From: an uncultured Solobacterium sp.
Lineage (GTDB): Bacteria > Bacillota_I > Bacilli_A > Erysipelotrichales > Erysipelotrichaceae
Assembly: GCA_905194705.1 (NCBI GenBank)
Contig: CAJJTI010000011.1
Coordinates: forward strand, 1 to 23,519
DNA length: 23,519 nucleotides
Direction: 5' to 3'
The notes beneath the pieces are model-generated. The model was given only the letters and a program-made list of their open reading frames with translations. It was not told the DNA's origin and made no database searches. Below are positions 7,640 through 14,423 of the stretch, piece by piece (position 1 is the stretch's first letter; every line of letters starts with the position of its first letter). Both the position numbers and the translations under genes were made by a program.

Positions 7640-8842
7640 ATGAATCAATACCCAATTGTATATATAACAGATGAAGGAAAACAGTGGCTTTTAAAAGGTC
7701 AAAGATGGATGTATCGTAATAATCTATTAAAAGAAGTAGATTATTCAAGTGGTGATATTGTACAAATACAATCAAAAGATGGAACTTATTTAGCAACAGG
7801 TTTTTATCATGCGACAAGCCATATTGTTGTACGTATCTTAACTGAAAATGAAAATGAGATTATTGATAATTCATTCTTTGAAAAAAGAATTGAAGATGCT
7901 TTAAAGTATCGTTTTGTAGTAGAAAAAGATAATCTCGATAACTGCAGATTGATTTTTGGCGATGCGGATTTATTACCCGGGTTAACAGTAGATAGATATA
8001 ATGATGTTTTAGTTACACAAGTTACTTCTTTCGCTATTGAACAAAGAAAAGACTTTATTTATCAGTTATTACTGAATATTTTGAATAAAAATAATCAAAC
8101 AGTTAAATATATTTATGAAAGAAATGACGTACAGGTACGTACAAAAGAAGGTTTAGAACTTTATAAAGGTTTTTATGGTAAGCAAACATGCAGTACAGAT
8201 TTAGTTATTTCTGAAAATCATTTGTTATTAAATGTAGATATACAAAATGGTCAGAAGACAGGCTATTTCTTAGATCAAAAATCAAATCGCATGTTAATCA
8301 GAGATATGGCAAAAGGTTTAAGAATATTGGATTGTTTTACGCATACGGGTGGATTTGCTTTAAATGCTGCTAAGGGTGAAGCAAAATCGGTAACAGCAGT
8401 AGATGTATCAGGTACTGCTTTAGAAGAAGCAAGAAAAAATGCTGAAATAAATCATTTTACAAATATGACTTTTGTGCAGGCAGATGTTTTTGATTATCTT
8501 GAAGAAATGAAAGAAGGAGAGTTTGATTTAATCATTCTTGATCCTCCAGCTTTTACAAAAAGTAGAAAGACAGTAAAACAAGCGTATTATGGCTATAAGA
8601 GAATTAATCTTGAAGCGATGAAGAAATTAGAAAATGGTGGTTTTTTAGCAACATGTTCATGCAGTAGATATATGGAAACTTCTTTATTTGAACAAATGCT
8701 TAAAGAAGCAGCATTAGAAGCAAATGTCTTGTTAAAACAGGTTTCGGTTACGCAGCAAAATCACGATCATCCTATATTATGGTCAATGGAAGAAACTTCT
8801 TACTTGAAATTTTTTATTTTCCAGATTGTTAAAGAAAAATAA
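7640..8842 (+). CDS. rlmI: Class I SAM-dependent rRNA methyltransferase, RlmI/YccW family (23S rRNA m5C)
   Basis: 400 residues, the family length. An N-terminal PUA-like domain (about 5-80) is followed by an RNA-binding segment and a Rossmann methyltransferase domain. SAM-binding motif I reads LDCFTHTGGFALNAA with the acidic VDVSG after the second strand. The catalytic motif is LDPPAFTKSRK (NPPY-type), followed by the late Cys-rich strand TCSCSRYM. E. coli RlmI methylates C1962 of 23S rRNA, and the same target is likely. AAAGG precedes the ATG. It sits 18 nt behind the serine-hydrolase gene and is followed by a terminator at 8871. Confidence 0.9.
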   Translation: MNQYPIVYITDEGKQWLLKGQRWMYRNNLLKEVDYSSGDIVQIQSKDGTYLATGFYHATSHIVVRILTENENEIIDNSFFEKRIEDALKYRFVVEKDNLDNCRLIFGDADLLPGLTVDRYNDVLVTQVTSFAIEQRKDFIYQLLLNILNKNNQTVKYIYERNDVQVRTKEGLELYKGFYGKQTCSTDLVISENHLLLNVDIQNGQKTGYFLDQKSNRMLIRDMAKGLRILDCFTHTGGFALNAAKGEAKSVTAVDVSGTALEEARKNAEINHFTNMTFVQADVFDYLEEMKEGEFDLIILDPPAFTKSRKTVKQAYYGYKRINLEAMKKLENGGFLATCSCSRYMETSLFEQMLKEAALEANVLLKQVSVTQQNHDHPILWSMEETSYLKFFIFQIVKEK

Positions 8843-8870
8843 GAATTTATTATCAATTAATATAAAAAAT

Positions 8871-8908
8871 GCCACCGTTATGGGTACTTATAGCGGTGGT
8901 TTAATTTT
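8871..8908 (+). terminator. Terminator after rlmI
   Basis: CCACCGTTAT (8872-8881) pairs with ATAGCGGTGG (8890-8899), ten pairs including one G-U, around an 8-nt loop. A T-rich tail (TTTAATTTT) follows. It is the most GC-rich hairpin in the interval between rlmI and the SIS genes. Confidence 0.8.
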
Positions 8909-8971
8909 AGTCAGGCTGATAAAATTCTTAGGTAAAATGAAAAAAATAATAGCGAATAAAGCCTGGGTGTA

Positions 8972-8977
8972 TATAAT
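8972..8977 (+). promoter_or_regulatory. -10 box of the SIS-gene promoter
   Basis: A perfect TATAAT at 8972-8977 lies 48 nt before the first SIS-gene ATG and downstream of the rlmI terminator. No good -35 box is found 16-18 nt upstream (the sequence there is AT-AGCG), so the promoter may need an activator. The SD AAAGGAG lies about 9 nt before the ATG at 9026. Confidence 0.5.
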
Positions 8978-9025
8978 AGTTATAGAAGCGCAAAAATTTG
9001 TTTTTTTTGAAAGGAGACATCAATA

Positions 9026-9763
9026 ATGGATATTAAAAAGCAATATTTTGAACTGGCTAAAAAAGGTATTGAAAACGCTTACGAAGTAAATAAAGAAGAT
9101 ATGAAAAAAATAGCTTCTTGTTTAAGAGATGTCATGGAGAATGAGGGGGTTGTTCAATTATTTGGCGTAAAACATGGTGAAGAAGTAGTTAATGAACTAT
9201 TCTTTAGAGCTGGTGGGCTTGTTCCTTTTCATGGTTTAAAACCAATGGAACTAGCTGTACAGGGAAAGTTTGGTAGAGAGTTAATTGATAGTGGTGAAAT
9301 TTTTGAAACAACTAAATATGTAGATGATTTATTATCTTTATTTAAGATGGATGATAGAGATGCTTGGCTTATTACAAGTTTCTATGGTAATGAACCGATG
9401 GCAGTAGAACTTGCAAAACGTGCTAAAGAAAAAGGTCAAAAGGTTATAGGACTTGTAAATAAAGCATCATATGCAAAATCACCAGTAAAACATGAAAGTG
9501 GTAAAAAATTACTAGATTATTGCGATTATTCATTAGATATGTGCGCTGAAGAACCTGATGTTGCATTACATGTAGATGGTCACGCTGTAGGACAATTGAG
9601 TTCCGTATATGCAAATGTTATTGCCCAGATGTTAGCAGCAGATATTTATCACGCTTTTGAAGAAATCGGCGTTGAAGCACCAGTTCTTTTATCTGCCAAT
9701 ATTGCTGGAGCAGATAAACATAATAATGCATTAACAGACCGTTATAATGGGAGGGTAAGATAA
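9026..9763 (+). CDS. SIS-domain protein, sugar isomerase family, paralogue A (degenerate phosphate loop)
   Basis: 245 residues, a single SIS (sugar isomerase) domain of the UPF0309-like type that binds phosphosugars. It aligns along its whole length with the next gene, so the two are tandem duplicates. Paralogue A keeps the helix NELFFRAGGLVP and the C-terminal SANIAGADKHN signature. It lacks the family's phosphate-binding loop GSGHS (here GVKHG) and the second loop SNSG (here TSFYG). That suggests it cannot act alone and forms a heteromer with its neighbour, an inference. The gene has a strong SD (AAAGGAG). Its stop overlaps the next start by one base (TAATG), implying translational coupling. 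Substrate unknown. Confidence 0.8.
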   Translation: MDIKKQYFELAKKGIENAYEVNKEDMKKIASCLRDVMENEGVVQLFGVKHGEEVVNELFFRAGGLVPFHGLKPMELAVQGKFGRELIDSGEIFETTKYVDDLLSLFKMDDRDAWLITSFYGNEPMAVELAKRAKEKGQKVIGLVNKASYAKSPVKHESGKKLLDYCDYSLDMCAEEPDVALHVDGHAVGQLSSVYANVIAQMLAADIYHAFEEIGVEAPVLLSANIAGADKHNNALTDRYNGRVR

Positions 9764-10491
9764 TGATTGACGCTAAAACATTTGAAACAAACGTAATTGA
9801 ATTACTTGATACATTATATGAAACACAAAAAGATAACATGGAAGCTATGGCTGAAACTATGGCTGAATGTATCGCTAATGGTGGTGTAGTGCATGTATTT
9901 GGTTCAGGACATTCTGTAGGAATGGGAATTGATATCAAGAATCGTTTGGGAGCCCTTGTACCAATTCATATCATGGAAACAAATGATTTCGTATTAAAAG
10001 GTGGCGTTACTCTTGAAGAATTCCACGATAAAGTAAATGTATTTGAAAGACGTCCAGATGTAGCTGAAAAGCTATATAGCTTATATGATATTAAACCACA
10101 AGATGTATTTATCGTTATTTCTAACTCTGGAATTAATGGTGTCGTTATTGATATCGCTTCTCTTGCAAAAAAGAATGGTCATAAAGTAATTATCGTAACA
10201 AGCATGAAGCATACATTAGCTGAAAACAGCCGTCACCCAAGTGGAAAGAAACTATATGAGTTTGGTGATGTCGTAATTGATAACTGTGGTCCTCATGGTG
10301 ATGCCTTAATTGAAACACCAGGTATAGCTAAATTAACTGCTGTATCGTCTATCTGTAATGATATGATTGCTCAATCTGTAGCTGCAAGAGTTATTGAAAT
10401 CTTGGCTGAAAAACATATTGAGTTGCCAATACTAACAGAAGATGAAGAACATAATAAAGCGTTAAAAGAAAAATATAAAGATAGAGCATAA
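9763..10491 (+). CDS. SIS-domain protein, UPF0309-like sugar isomerase family, paralogue B (intact phosphate loop)
   Basis: 242 residues, a SIS domain over about 30-215. It has the phosphosugar loop FGSGHS (residues 46-51), the second loop ISNSGING, and the conserved block SRHPSGKKLYEFGDVVIDNC. It lacks what paralogue A keeps: the RAGGL helix reads NRLGAL, and the C-terminal ANxxGxDxHN motif has become LTEDEEHN. SIS proteins of this type isomerise or bind sugar phosphates or act with amino-sugar phosphates; no specific reaction can be named. Translation is coupled to paralogue A by the TAATG overlap, with GGGAGGG upstream as SD. No transporter or kinase is nearby to suggest the sugar. Confidence 0.85.
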   Translation: MIDAKTFETNVIELLDTLYETQKDNMEAMAETMAECIANGGVVHVFGSGHSVGMGIDIKNRLGALVPIHIMETNDFVLKGGVTLEEFHDKVNVFERRPDVAEKLYSLYDIKPQDVFIVISNSGINGVVIDIASLAKKNGHKVIIVTSMKHTLAENSRHPSGKKLYEFGDVVIDNCGPHGDALIETPGIAKLTAVSSICNDMIAQSVAARVIEILAEKHIELPILTEDEEHNKALKEKYKDRA

Positions 10492-10502
10492 CTTATACAA
10501 GA

Positions 10503-10534
10503 ATAAAAAGGGCAGATGGTGTGAAGTCTGCCCT
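10503..10534 (-). terminator. Terminator of adhE
   Basis: Read on the - strand: AGGGCAGA, a 10-nt loop, TCTGCCCT, then TTTTTATTC. The 8-bp GC-rich stem (10509-10516 with 10527-10534) has a T-run only on the - strand side, so it mainly serves adhE. It may also slow + strand transcripts from the SIS pair. Confidence 0.85.
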
Positions 10535-10540
10535 CAATTA

Positions 10541-13210
10541 TTAATGATGCTTATAAGTAATTACTTTACCAGTCCAAGATTCACGTAAGATATTTTGCAT
10601 ATCTTTAACCATTGGGATACGTGGGTTAGCTGGAGAACATTGATCTTCATAAGCTAAGTAACTTATTTTTTCAACTGCATTCATCCAATCTTTTTCATTT
10701 AGATAATCTAGGCTCTTGAAATTCATTGCAATACCAACATCTTTACCTAGATTTGTTACTGCTTCAGCGAATTTTTCTACGCCTTCTTCTACTGTACTAA
10801 ATTCAATTCCTACAGCTTTGGCAAGTTCACAATATCTTTCATCAGCGTTGTAGTATTTGTATTTTGGCCAGATACCAGGTTTTTCAGGTTTTGTACCATT
10901 ATAACGGATTGTATATGGTAGTAGGATTGCATTTGCTAAACCATGAGGTACATGGAATTCGGCACCAACTTTATGAGCCATAGAGTGGTTCATACCTAAG
11001 AAAGCATTGGCGAAAGCCATACCAGCCATAGCAGAAGCGTTATGCATCTTTTCTCTAGCTTCAGGATCGTTTGCACCATTATGTACAGCTCTTGGTAAAT
11101 ATTCAAATACCATTTGAACAGCCTTATATGCTAGAGCATCTGTAAAGTCACTTGCCAGTACTGAAACATAAGCTTCAATAGCGTGTGTTAGTACGTCCAT
11201 ACCAGTATTAGCTGTAATACTTGGTGGTAGAGTCATAGTTAAAGCTGGGTCAATGATTGCTACAGTTGGTGTTAATGAGTAGTCTGTTAATGGATATTTA
11301 ACATGTGTTTCTTTATCAGTAATAACGGCAAACGGTGTAACTTCACTACCCGTACCAGAAGTAGTAGGGATACATACTAGGTTTGCTTTCTTGCCTAATT
11401 CTGGATAACGGAATGCACGTTTTCTAATATCCATGAATTTTTGCTTCAAGTCATCAAAGTTTACTTCAGGATGTTCATAGTATAACCACATACCTTTAGC
11501 GGCATCCATTGCTGAACCACCACCAATAGCAATGATTGTATCAGGTTGGAAGGCTTGCATTAAACTTAGACCTTTTTGAACTGTCTGGATAGATGGATCA
11601 GGTTCAACGTCACAGAATAGTTCATAAGTAATCTTACCTCTACCACGAGAAGGACGAGATTCAAGCTGGTCAGTTACTTTAGTAACATATCCTAGTTTTA
11701 CCATTGATTGGTCAGTTACGATAAATACACGACTCATTTCATTCATATCATGTAAGTATTCAATAGAGTTCTTTTCAATATAAATCTTAGAAGGAATCTT
11801 GAACCATTGCATATTATTTCTCCTTTGACCAACTTTCTTGATATTTAACAAGTTAACAGTACTGATATTACCAGCAACACTGTTATGACCATAAGAACCA
11901 CAACCAAGTGTTAATGAAGGAATAAAGGAGTTATAGATATTACCAATACCACCGAATGTACTTGGAGAATTCCAGATAATACGACATGCTTTTACACGTT
12001 TACCAAATTCTTTGACTAAGTCTTCATTTGCTGTATGAATAGCTGCAGAGTGACCGATACCGTTGAACATAACCATTTGTTCAGATTTATTTAGACCATC
12101 TTCAACGTTTTCTGCTTTAAGCATTGCTAGAACTGGTGACAACTTTTCACGTGTTAATGGTTCATTAGGACCAACTTCTTTACATTCAACAATCAAGATT
12201 GATGTGTCAGGATCTACTTTGAAGCCAGCCTCTTTTGCAATCCATGCAGCACTCATACCAGCAACAGCACCATTTAATTTTGCTGTTTCACATTCTTTTG
12301 AAAAGCTTGTTGCGCCAAACATGAATTTTTCAAGCATTTCTTTTTCTTTTGCTGAACAGAAATGAACATTATAGTGAACAAATTCTGCTTTAACATCATC
12401 ATAAATTTCTTTATCGACGATAACAGCCTGTTCGCTTGCACAAATCATGCCATGATCGAATGCTTTTGACATCGCTATGTCATTAACGGCTTGTTTAATA
12501 TTAGCAGTTGTTTCAATATAAGCAGGTACGTTACCAGCACCTACACCTAAAGCAGGTTTACCACAAGAGTAAGCAGCTTTAACCATGGCATTACCGCCAG
12601 TTGCTAAAATTGTAGATACACCAGGATGGTTCATTAATGCACTTGTAGCATCCATGCTTGGATGTTCAATCCATTGGATACAGTTTTCTGGAGCACCAGC
12701 CGCAACAGCTGCGTCATATACAACTTTCGCTGCAGCAGCAGAAGAATTCTGTGCATTTGGATGGAAAGCGAAAATGATTGGGTTTCTTGTCTTTAAGCAA
12801 ATTAATGATTTGAAAATAGCAGTACTTGTTGGGTTAGTAACAGGGGTAATACCAGCAATAACACCAACTGGTTCAGCTACATAAATTAATCCTTTCACTT
12901 CATCTTCGCCGATAATACCTACAGTTTTTTGATGGCGCATATTATTTACAACATATTCACATGCAAATAGATTTTTTGTTGCTTTGTCTTCAAAGACACC
13001 ACGTTTTGTTTCTTCAACAGCTAGTTTTGCCAGCTCACCATGTTTATCTAATGCAGCAACAGAGCATTTCGCAACGATATAATCAATCTTTTCTTGATCA
13101 AAGCTTGCATACTCATCTAATGCTTTTAATGCTTTTTGAACCTTAACATCTACTTCTTGTACACCAAGATCAACAGTCTTAGTTGTATCTGCTTTTTTTG
13201 AATCTGCCAT
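10541..13210 (-). CDS. adhE: Bifunctional acetaldehyde-CoA / alcohol dehydrogenase
   Basis: 889 residues, the AdhE length. The N-terminal aldehyde dehydrogenase half (about 1-430) has the catalytic Cys257 in FDHGMICASEQ. A linker leads to the iron-dependent alcohol dehydrogenase half (about 445-889) with the NAD loop GGGSAMDAAKG and the iron ligands Asp/His in GMDVLTHAIEAY, plus two His in MNHSMAHKVGAEFHVPHG. It reduces acetyl-CoA to ethanol with two NADH and so regenerates NAD+ in fermentation. AdhE forms cytoplasmic spirosome filaments. Start: AAGGAGG (13216-13222) is 5 nt before ATG 13210, which rules out the 18-codon-longer start at 13264. Rex-type half-sites lie in the leader and upstream. 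It has its own terminator at 10503. Confidence 0.97.
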   Translation of the reverse strand: MADSKKADTTKTVDLGVQEVDVKVQKALKALDEYASFDQEKIDYIVAKCSVAALDKHGELAKLAVEETKRGVFEDKATKNLFACEYVVNNMRHQKTVGIIGEDEVKGLIYVAEPVGVIAGITPVTNPTSTAIFKSLICLKTRNPIIFAFHPNAQNSSAAAAKVVYDAAVAAGAPENCIQWIEHPSMDATSALMNHPGVSTILATGGNAMVKAAYSCGKPALGVGAGNVPAYIETTANIKQAVNDIAMSKAFDHGMICASEQAVIVDKEIYDDVKAEFVHYNVHFCSAKEKEMLEKFMFGATSFSKECETAKLNGAVAGMSAAWIAKEAGFKVDPDTSILIVECKEVGPNEPLTREKLSPVLAMLKAENVEDGLNKSEQMVMFNGIGHSAAIHTANEDLVKEFGKRVKACRIIWNSPSTFGGIGNIYNSFIPSLTLGCGSYGHNSVAGNISTVNLLNIKKVGQRRNNMQWFKIPSKIYIEKNSIEYLHDMNEMSRVFIVTDQSMVKLGYVTKVTDQLESRPSRGRGKITYELFCDVEPDPSIQTVQKGLSLMQAFQPDTIIAIGGGSAMDAAKGMWLYYEHPEVNFDDLKQKFMDIRKRAFRYPELGKKANLVCIPTTSGTGSEVTPFAVITDKETHVKYPLTDYSLTPTVAIIDPALTMTLPPSITANTGMDVLTHAIEAYVSVLASDFTDALAYKAVQMVFEYLPRAVHNGANDPEAREKMHNASAMAGMAFANAFLGMNHSMAHKVGAEFHVPHGLANAILLPYTIRYNGTKPEKPGIWPKYKYYNADERYCELAKAVGIEFSTVEEGVEKFAEAVTNLGKDVGIAMNFKSLDYLNEKDWMNAVEKISYLAYEDQCSPANPRIPMVKDMQNILRESWTGKVITYKHH

Positions 13211-13220
13211 ATATTCCTCC

Positions 13221-13238
13221 TTGTGAACTAATTCACTA
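13221..13238 (-). promoter_or_regulatory. adhE: Rex-type redox operator 1 (adhE leader, overlaps the SD)
   Basis: TTGTGAA-CTAA-TTCACTA matches the Rex palindrome TTGTGAA-N4-TTCACAA at 13 of 14 fixed positions. Rex represses fermentation genes, adhE among them, when NADH is low. The site sits between the leader hairpin and the start codon and touches the SD (13216-13222), so a bound protein would block elongation. Rex itself is not encoded in the window. Confidence 0.7.
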
Positions 13239-13259
13239 CTATGGTTTACCATAGGTGAA
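13232..13259 (-). promoter_or_regulatory. adhE: Hairpin in the adhE 5' leader
   Basis: Read on the - strand, TTCAC-CTATGG-TAAA-CCATAG-TA-GTGAA folds into an 11-bp stem with a 2-nt bulge and a 4-nt loop. It ends about 20 nt before the ATG and has no T-run, so it is not a terminator. Its outer arms are again TTCAC/GTGAA, so as DNA it could add Rex half-sites. Function unknown; RNA processing or stability is possible. Confidence 0.45.
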
Positions 13260-13276
13260 AACATATTGCAAGGAAA

Positions 13277-13294
13277 ATGTTAAAAATTTCACAA
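13277..13294 (-). promoter_or_regulatory. adhE: Rex-type redox operator 2 upstream of adhE
   Basis: ATGTTAA-AAAT-TTCACAA (+ strand) has one perfect half (TTCACAA) and one half close to the clostridial variant TTGTTAA. A further isolated half-site TTGTGAA lies at 13308-13314. Together with operator 1 this places five TTCAC/GTGAA-type half-sites within about 95 bp. The adhE promoter must lie in this interval, but I cannot choose a convincing -35/-10 pair. Confidence 0.6.
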
Positions 13295-13341
13295 GATAGC
13301 GGTTTCATTGTGAAAAATGCAAAAAAATGTTTAAAAATTAT

Positions 13342-13614
13342 TTAATAGATTACTTCAAATCTGGATTCATTTTCTTTTACAGGACAAACTTTATAACTTA
13401 CATTTTCTACACGGCTGTAATGTGATCCTGTTTCTAAAGCATGAAGAAAAATATCAAGATCTCTTTCGTGACCCTGGGCAAAAACTTCGACCATCCCGTT
13501 AGATAAATTTTTGACAGTACCAGTGATAAAATACTTGTTTGCTATGCTTAAAACATACCATCTAAAGCCAACACCCTGCACAAGTCCTTCAACAATAATG
13601 TGATAACGTTTCAT
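13342..13614 (-). CDS. acyP: Acylphosphatase
   Basis: 90 residues, a complete acylphosphatase. It hydrolyses carboxyl-phosphate bonds such as those in acetyl-phosphate-type or 1,3-bisphosphoglycerate molecules. The phosphate-binding loop VQGVGFRW contains catalytic Arg18, and Asn36 lies in TVKNLSNG, 18 residues later as in the muscle enzyme (Arg23/Asn41). The single alpha/beta sandwich fills the chain; no extra domain is present. There is no SD before the ATG. Instead a promoter ends 6 nt upstream, so the mRNA is probably leaderless. It is divergent from the S51-fold gene and lies upstream of adhE on the same strand, without a clear hairpin terminator between them. Confidence 0.94.
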   Translation of the reverse strand: MKRYHIIVEGLVQGVGFRWYVLSIANKYFITGTVKNLSNGMVEVFAQGHERDLDIFLHALETGSHYSRVENVSYKVCPVKENESRFEVIY

Positions 13615-13620
13615 GATTCT

Positions 13621-13649
13621 ATTTTATCTTAAAAAAGATATCGTGGTAA
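13621..13649 (-). promoter_or_regulatory. acyP: acyP promoter giving a probable leaderless mRNA
   Basis: On the - strand TTACCA (13649-13644), a 17-nt spacer, TAAAAT (13626-13621). The -10 ends 6 nt before the acyP ATG, so transcription should begin at or next to the A of the start codon. The spacer includes an inverted repeat TATCTT-AAAA-AAGATA (13625-13640). On the + strand the same TGGTAA is part of TGGTAAGAT, a possible extended -10 of the divergent gene. Confidence 0.55.
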
Positions 13650-13674
13650 GATACTTATGTTAGGTGAGAAAAAT

Positions 13675-14370
13675 ATGATTCAACTTTTATTAAATAAAAC
13701 AAATTTTGATGGTAGATGGGCTGCAGAAACACTATTTACCTTGTTCCATGAAAATCAGAAAGTATTAATTATTCCTTTGTCTCAAAAGACAGGCTGGGCA
13801 AGTGATTATGAAGATTATACCAATAAATTTGAACAGGGCAGTGAATATCATGCAGATTTAATTCGTCCCTTTTTAAGATATGGTATTCCAAAGAAAAATA
13901 TACGTATTTTAAATCATTTTGATTATGATGAAGATTCATTATCAAGATTAATTAATAACTATGACGTGGTTTGCTTTTCAGCAGAAGAAGCATTAGATGC
14001 TTATAACTGCTTATTAGATTTAAATATACTAAATGTTTTATCAAACTATGATGGCATTTCAATCTTTTTATCAGGTGCTGCAAGTGTATTAAGTGAGTAT
14101 TTTCCAGTATATGATGATGACTATGAAACCTTTATAACATATGACGGGTTCAACTATATAGAGGGTGTTGATTTAGTCATGGATTATCAGGAAACAGATG
14201 AATATCTGAAATATATTATTGAAACAATTGAAGATAGAAATAGAAAAGTACTCATTTGTCCAAAAGATGGTGGGGTTTTATTGACAGACACAAGTACGGA
14301 ATTACTTGGCAGTGCTTTTATTGCAGATCAAAATGATCTCGATGAAATATATCGTTTATATAGAGAATAA
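13675..14370 (+). CDS. S51-peptidase-fold (dipeptidase E / class I glutamine-amidotransferase-like) protein, probably catalytically altered
   Basis: 231 residues. The order of strands resembles peptidase E: LIIPLSQKTGW for the PepE FIPFAGVT strand, VVCFSAEEAL where PepE has the VGGGNTF turn, IFLSGAAS at the nucleophile elbow (PepE GWSAGAN), and VLICPKDGGVLLTD for the late strand. The elbow Ser is kept, but SAGA has become SGAA, the GGGN turn is lost, and the PepE active-site His (NPHF) aligns with Asp (MDYQ). It may be an inactive or re-purposed member. Start: AGGTGAG at 13662-13668 supports ATG 13675 over ATG 13657. It ends in a bidirectional terminator. Family placement is by eye. Confidence 0.6.
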   Translation: MIQLLLNKTNFDGRWAAETLFTLFHENQKVLIIPLSQKTGWASDYEDYTNKFEQGSEYHADLIRPFLRYGIPKKNIRILNHFDYDEDSLSRLINNYDVVCFSAEEALDAYNCLLDLNILNVLSNYDGISIFLSGAASVLSEYFPVYDDDYETFITYDGFNYIEGVDLVMDYQETDEYLKYIIETIEDRNRKVLICPKDGGVLLTDTSTELLGSAFIADQNDLDEIYRLYRE

Positions 14371-14408
14371 AAAAAGCTCGCATATGTAATTACGTATGCG
14401 GGCTTTTT
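14371..14408. terminator. Bidirectional terminator between convergent genes
   Basis: A near-continuous stem runs from AAAAAGC (14371-14377) to GCTTTTT (14402-14408) through CGCATA/TATGCG and GTA/TAC, with two G-U positions. A-runs on one side and T-runs on the other serve the S51-like gene (+) and glnN (-). Confidence 0.88.
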
Positions 14409-14423
14409 AAAGGGGTATGCATC

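Noticed and set aside
8826..9026. Open frame of 66 codons between rlmI and the SIS genes
   Set aside because: It overlaps the rlmI end and runs through the rlmI terminator and a TATAAT box. It has no SD and its translation resembles nothing.
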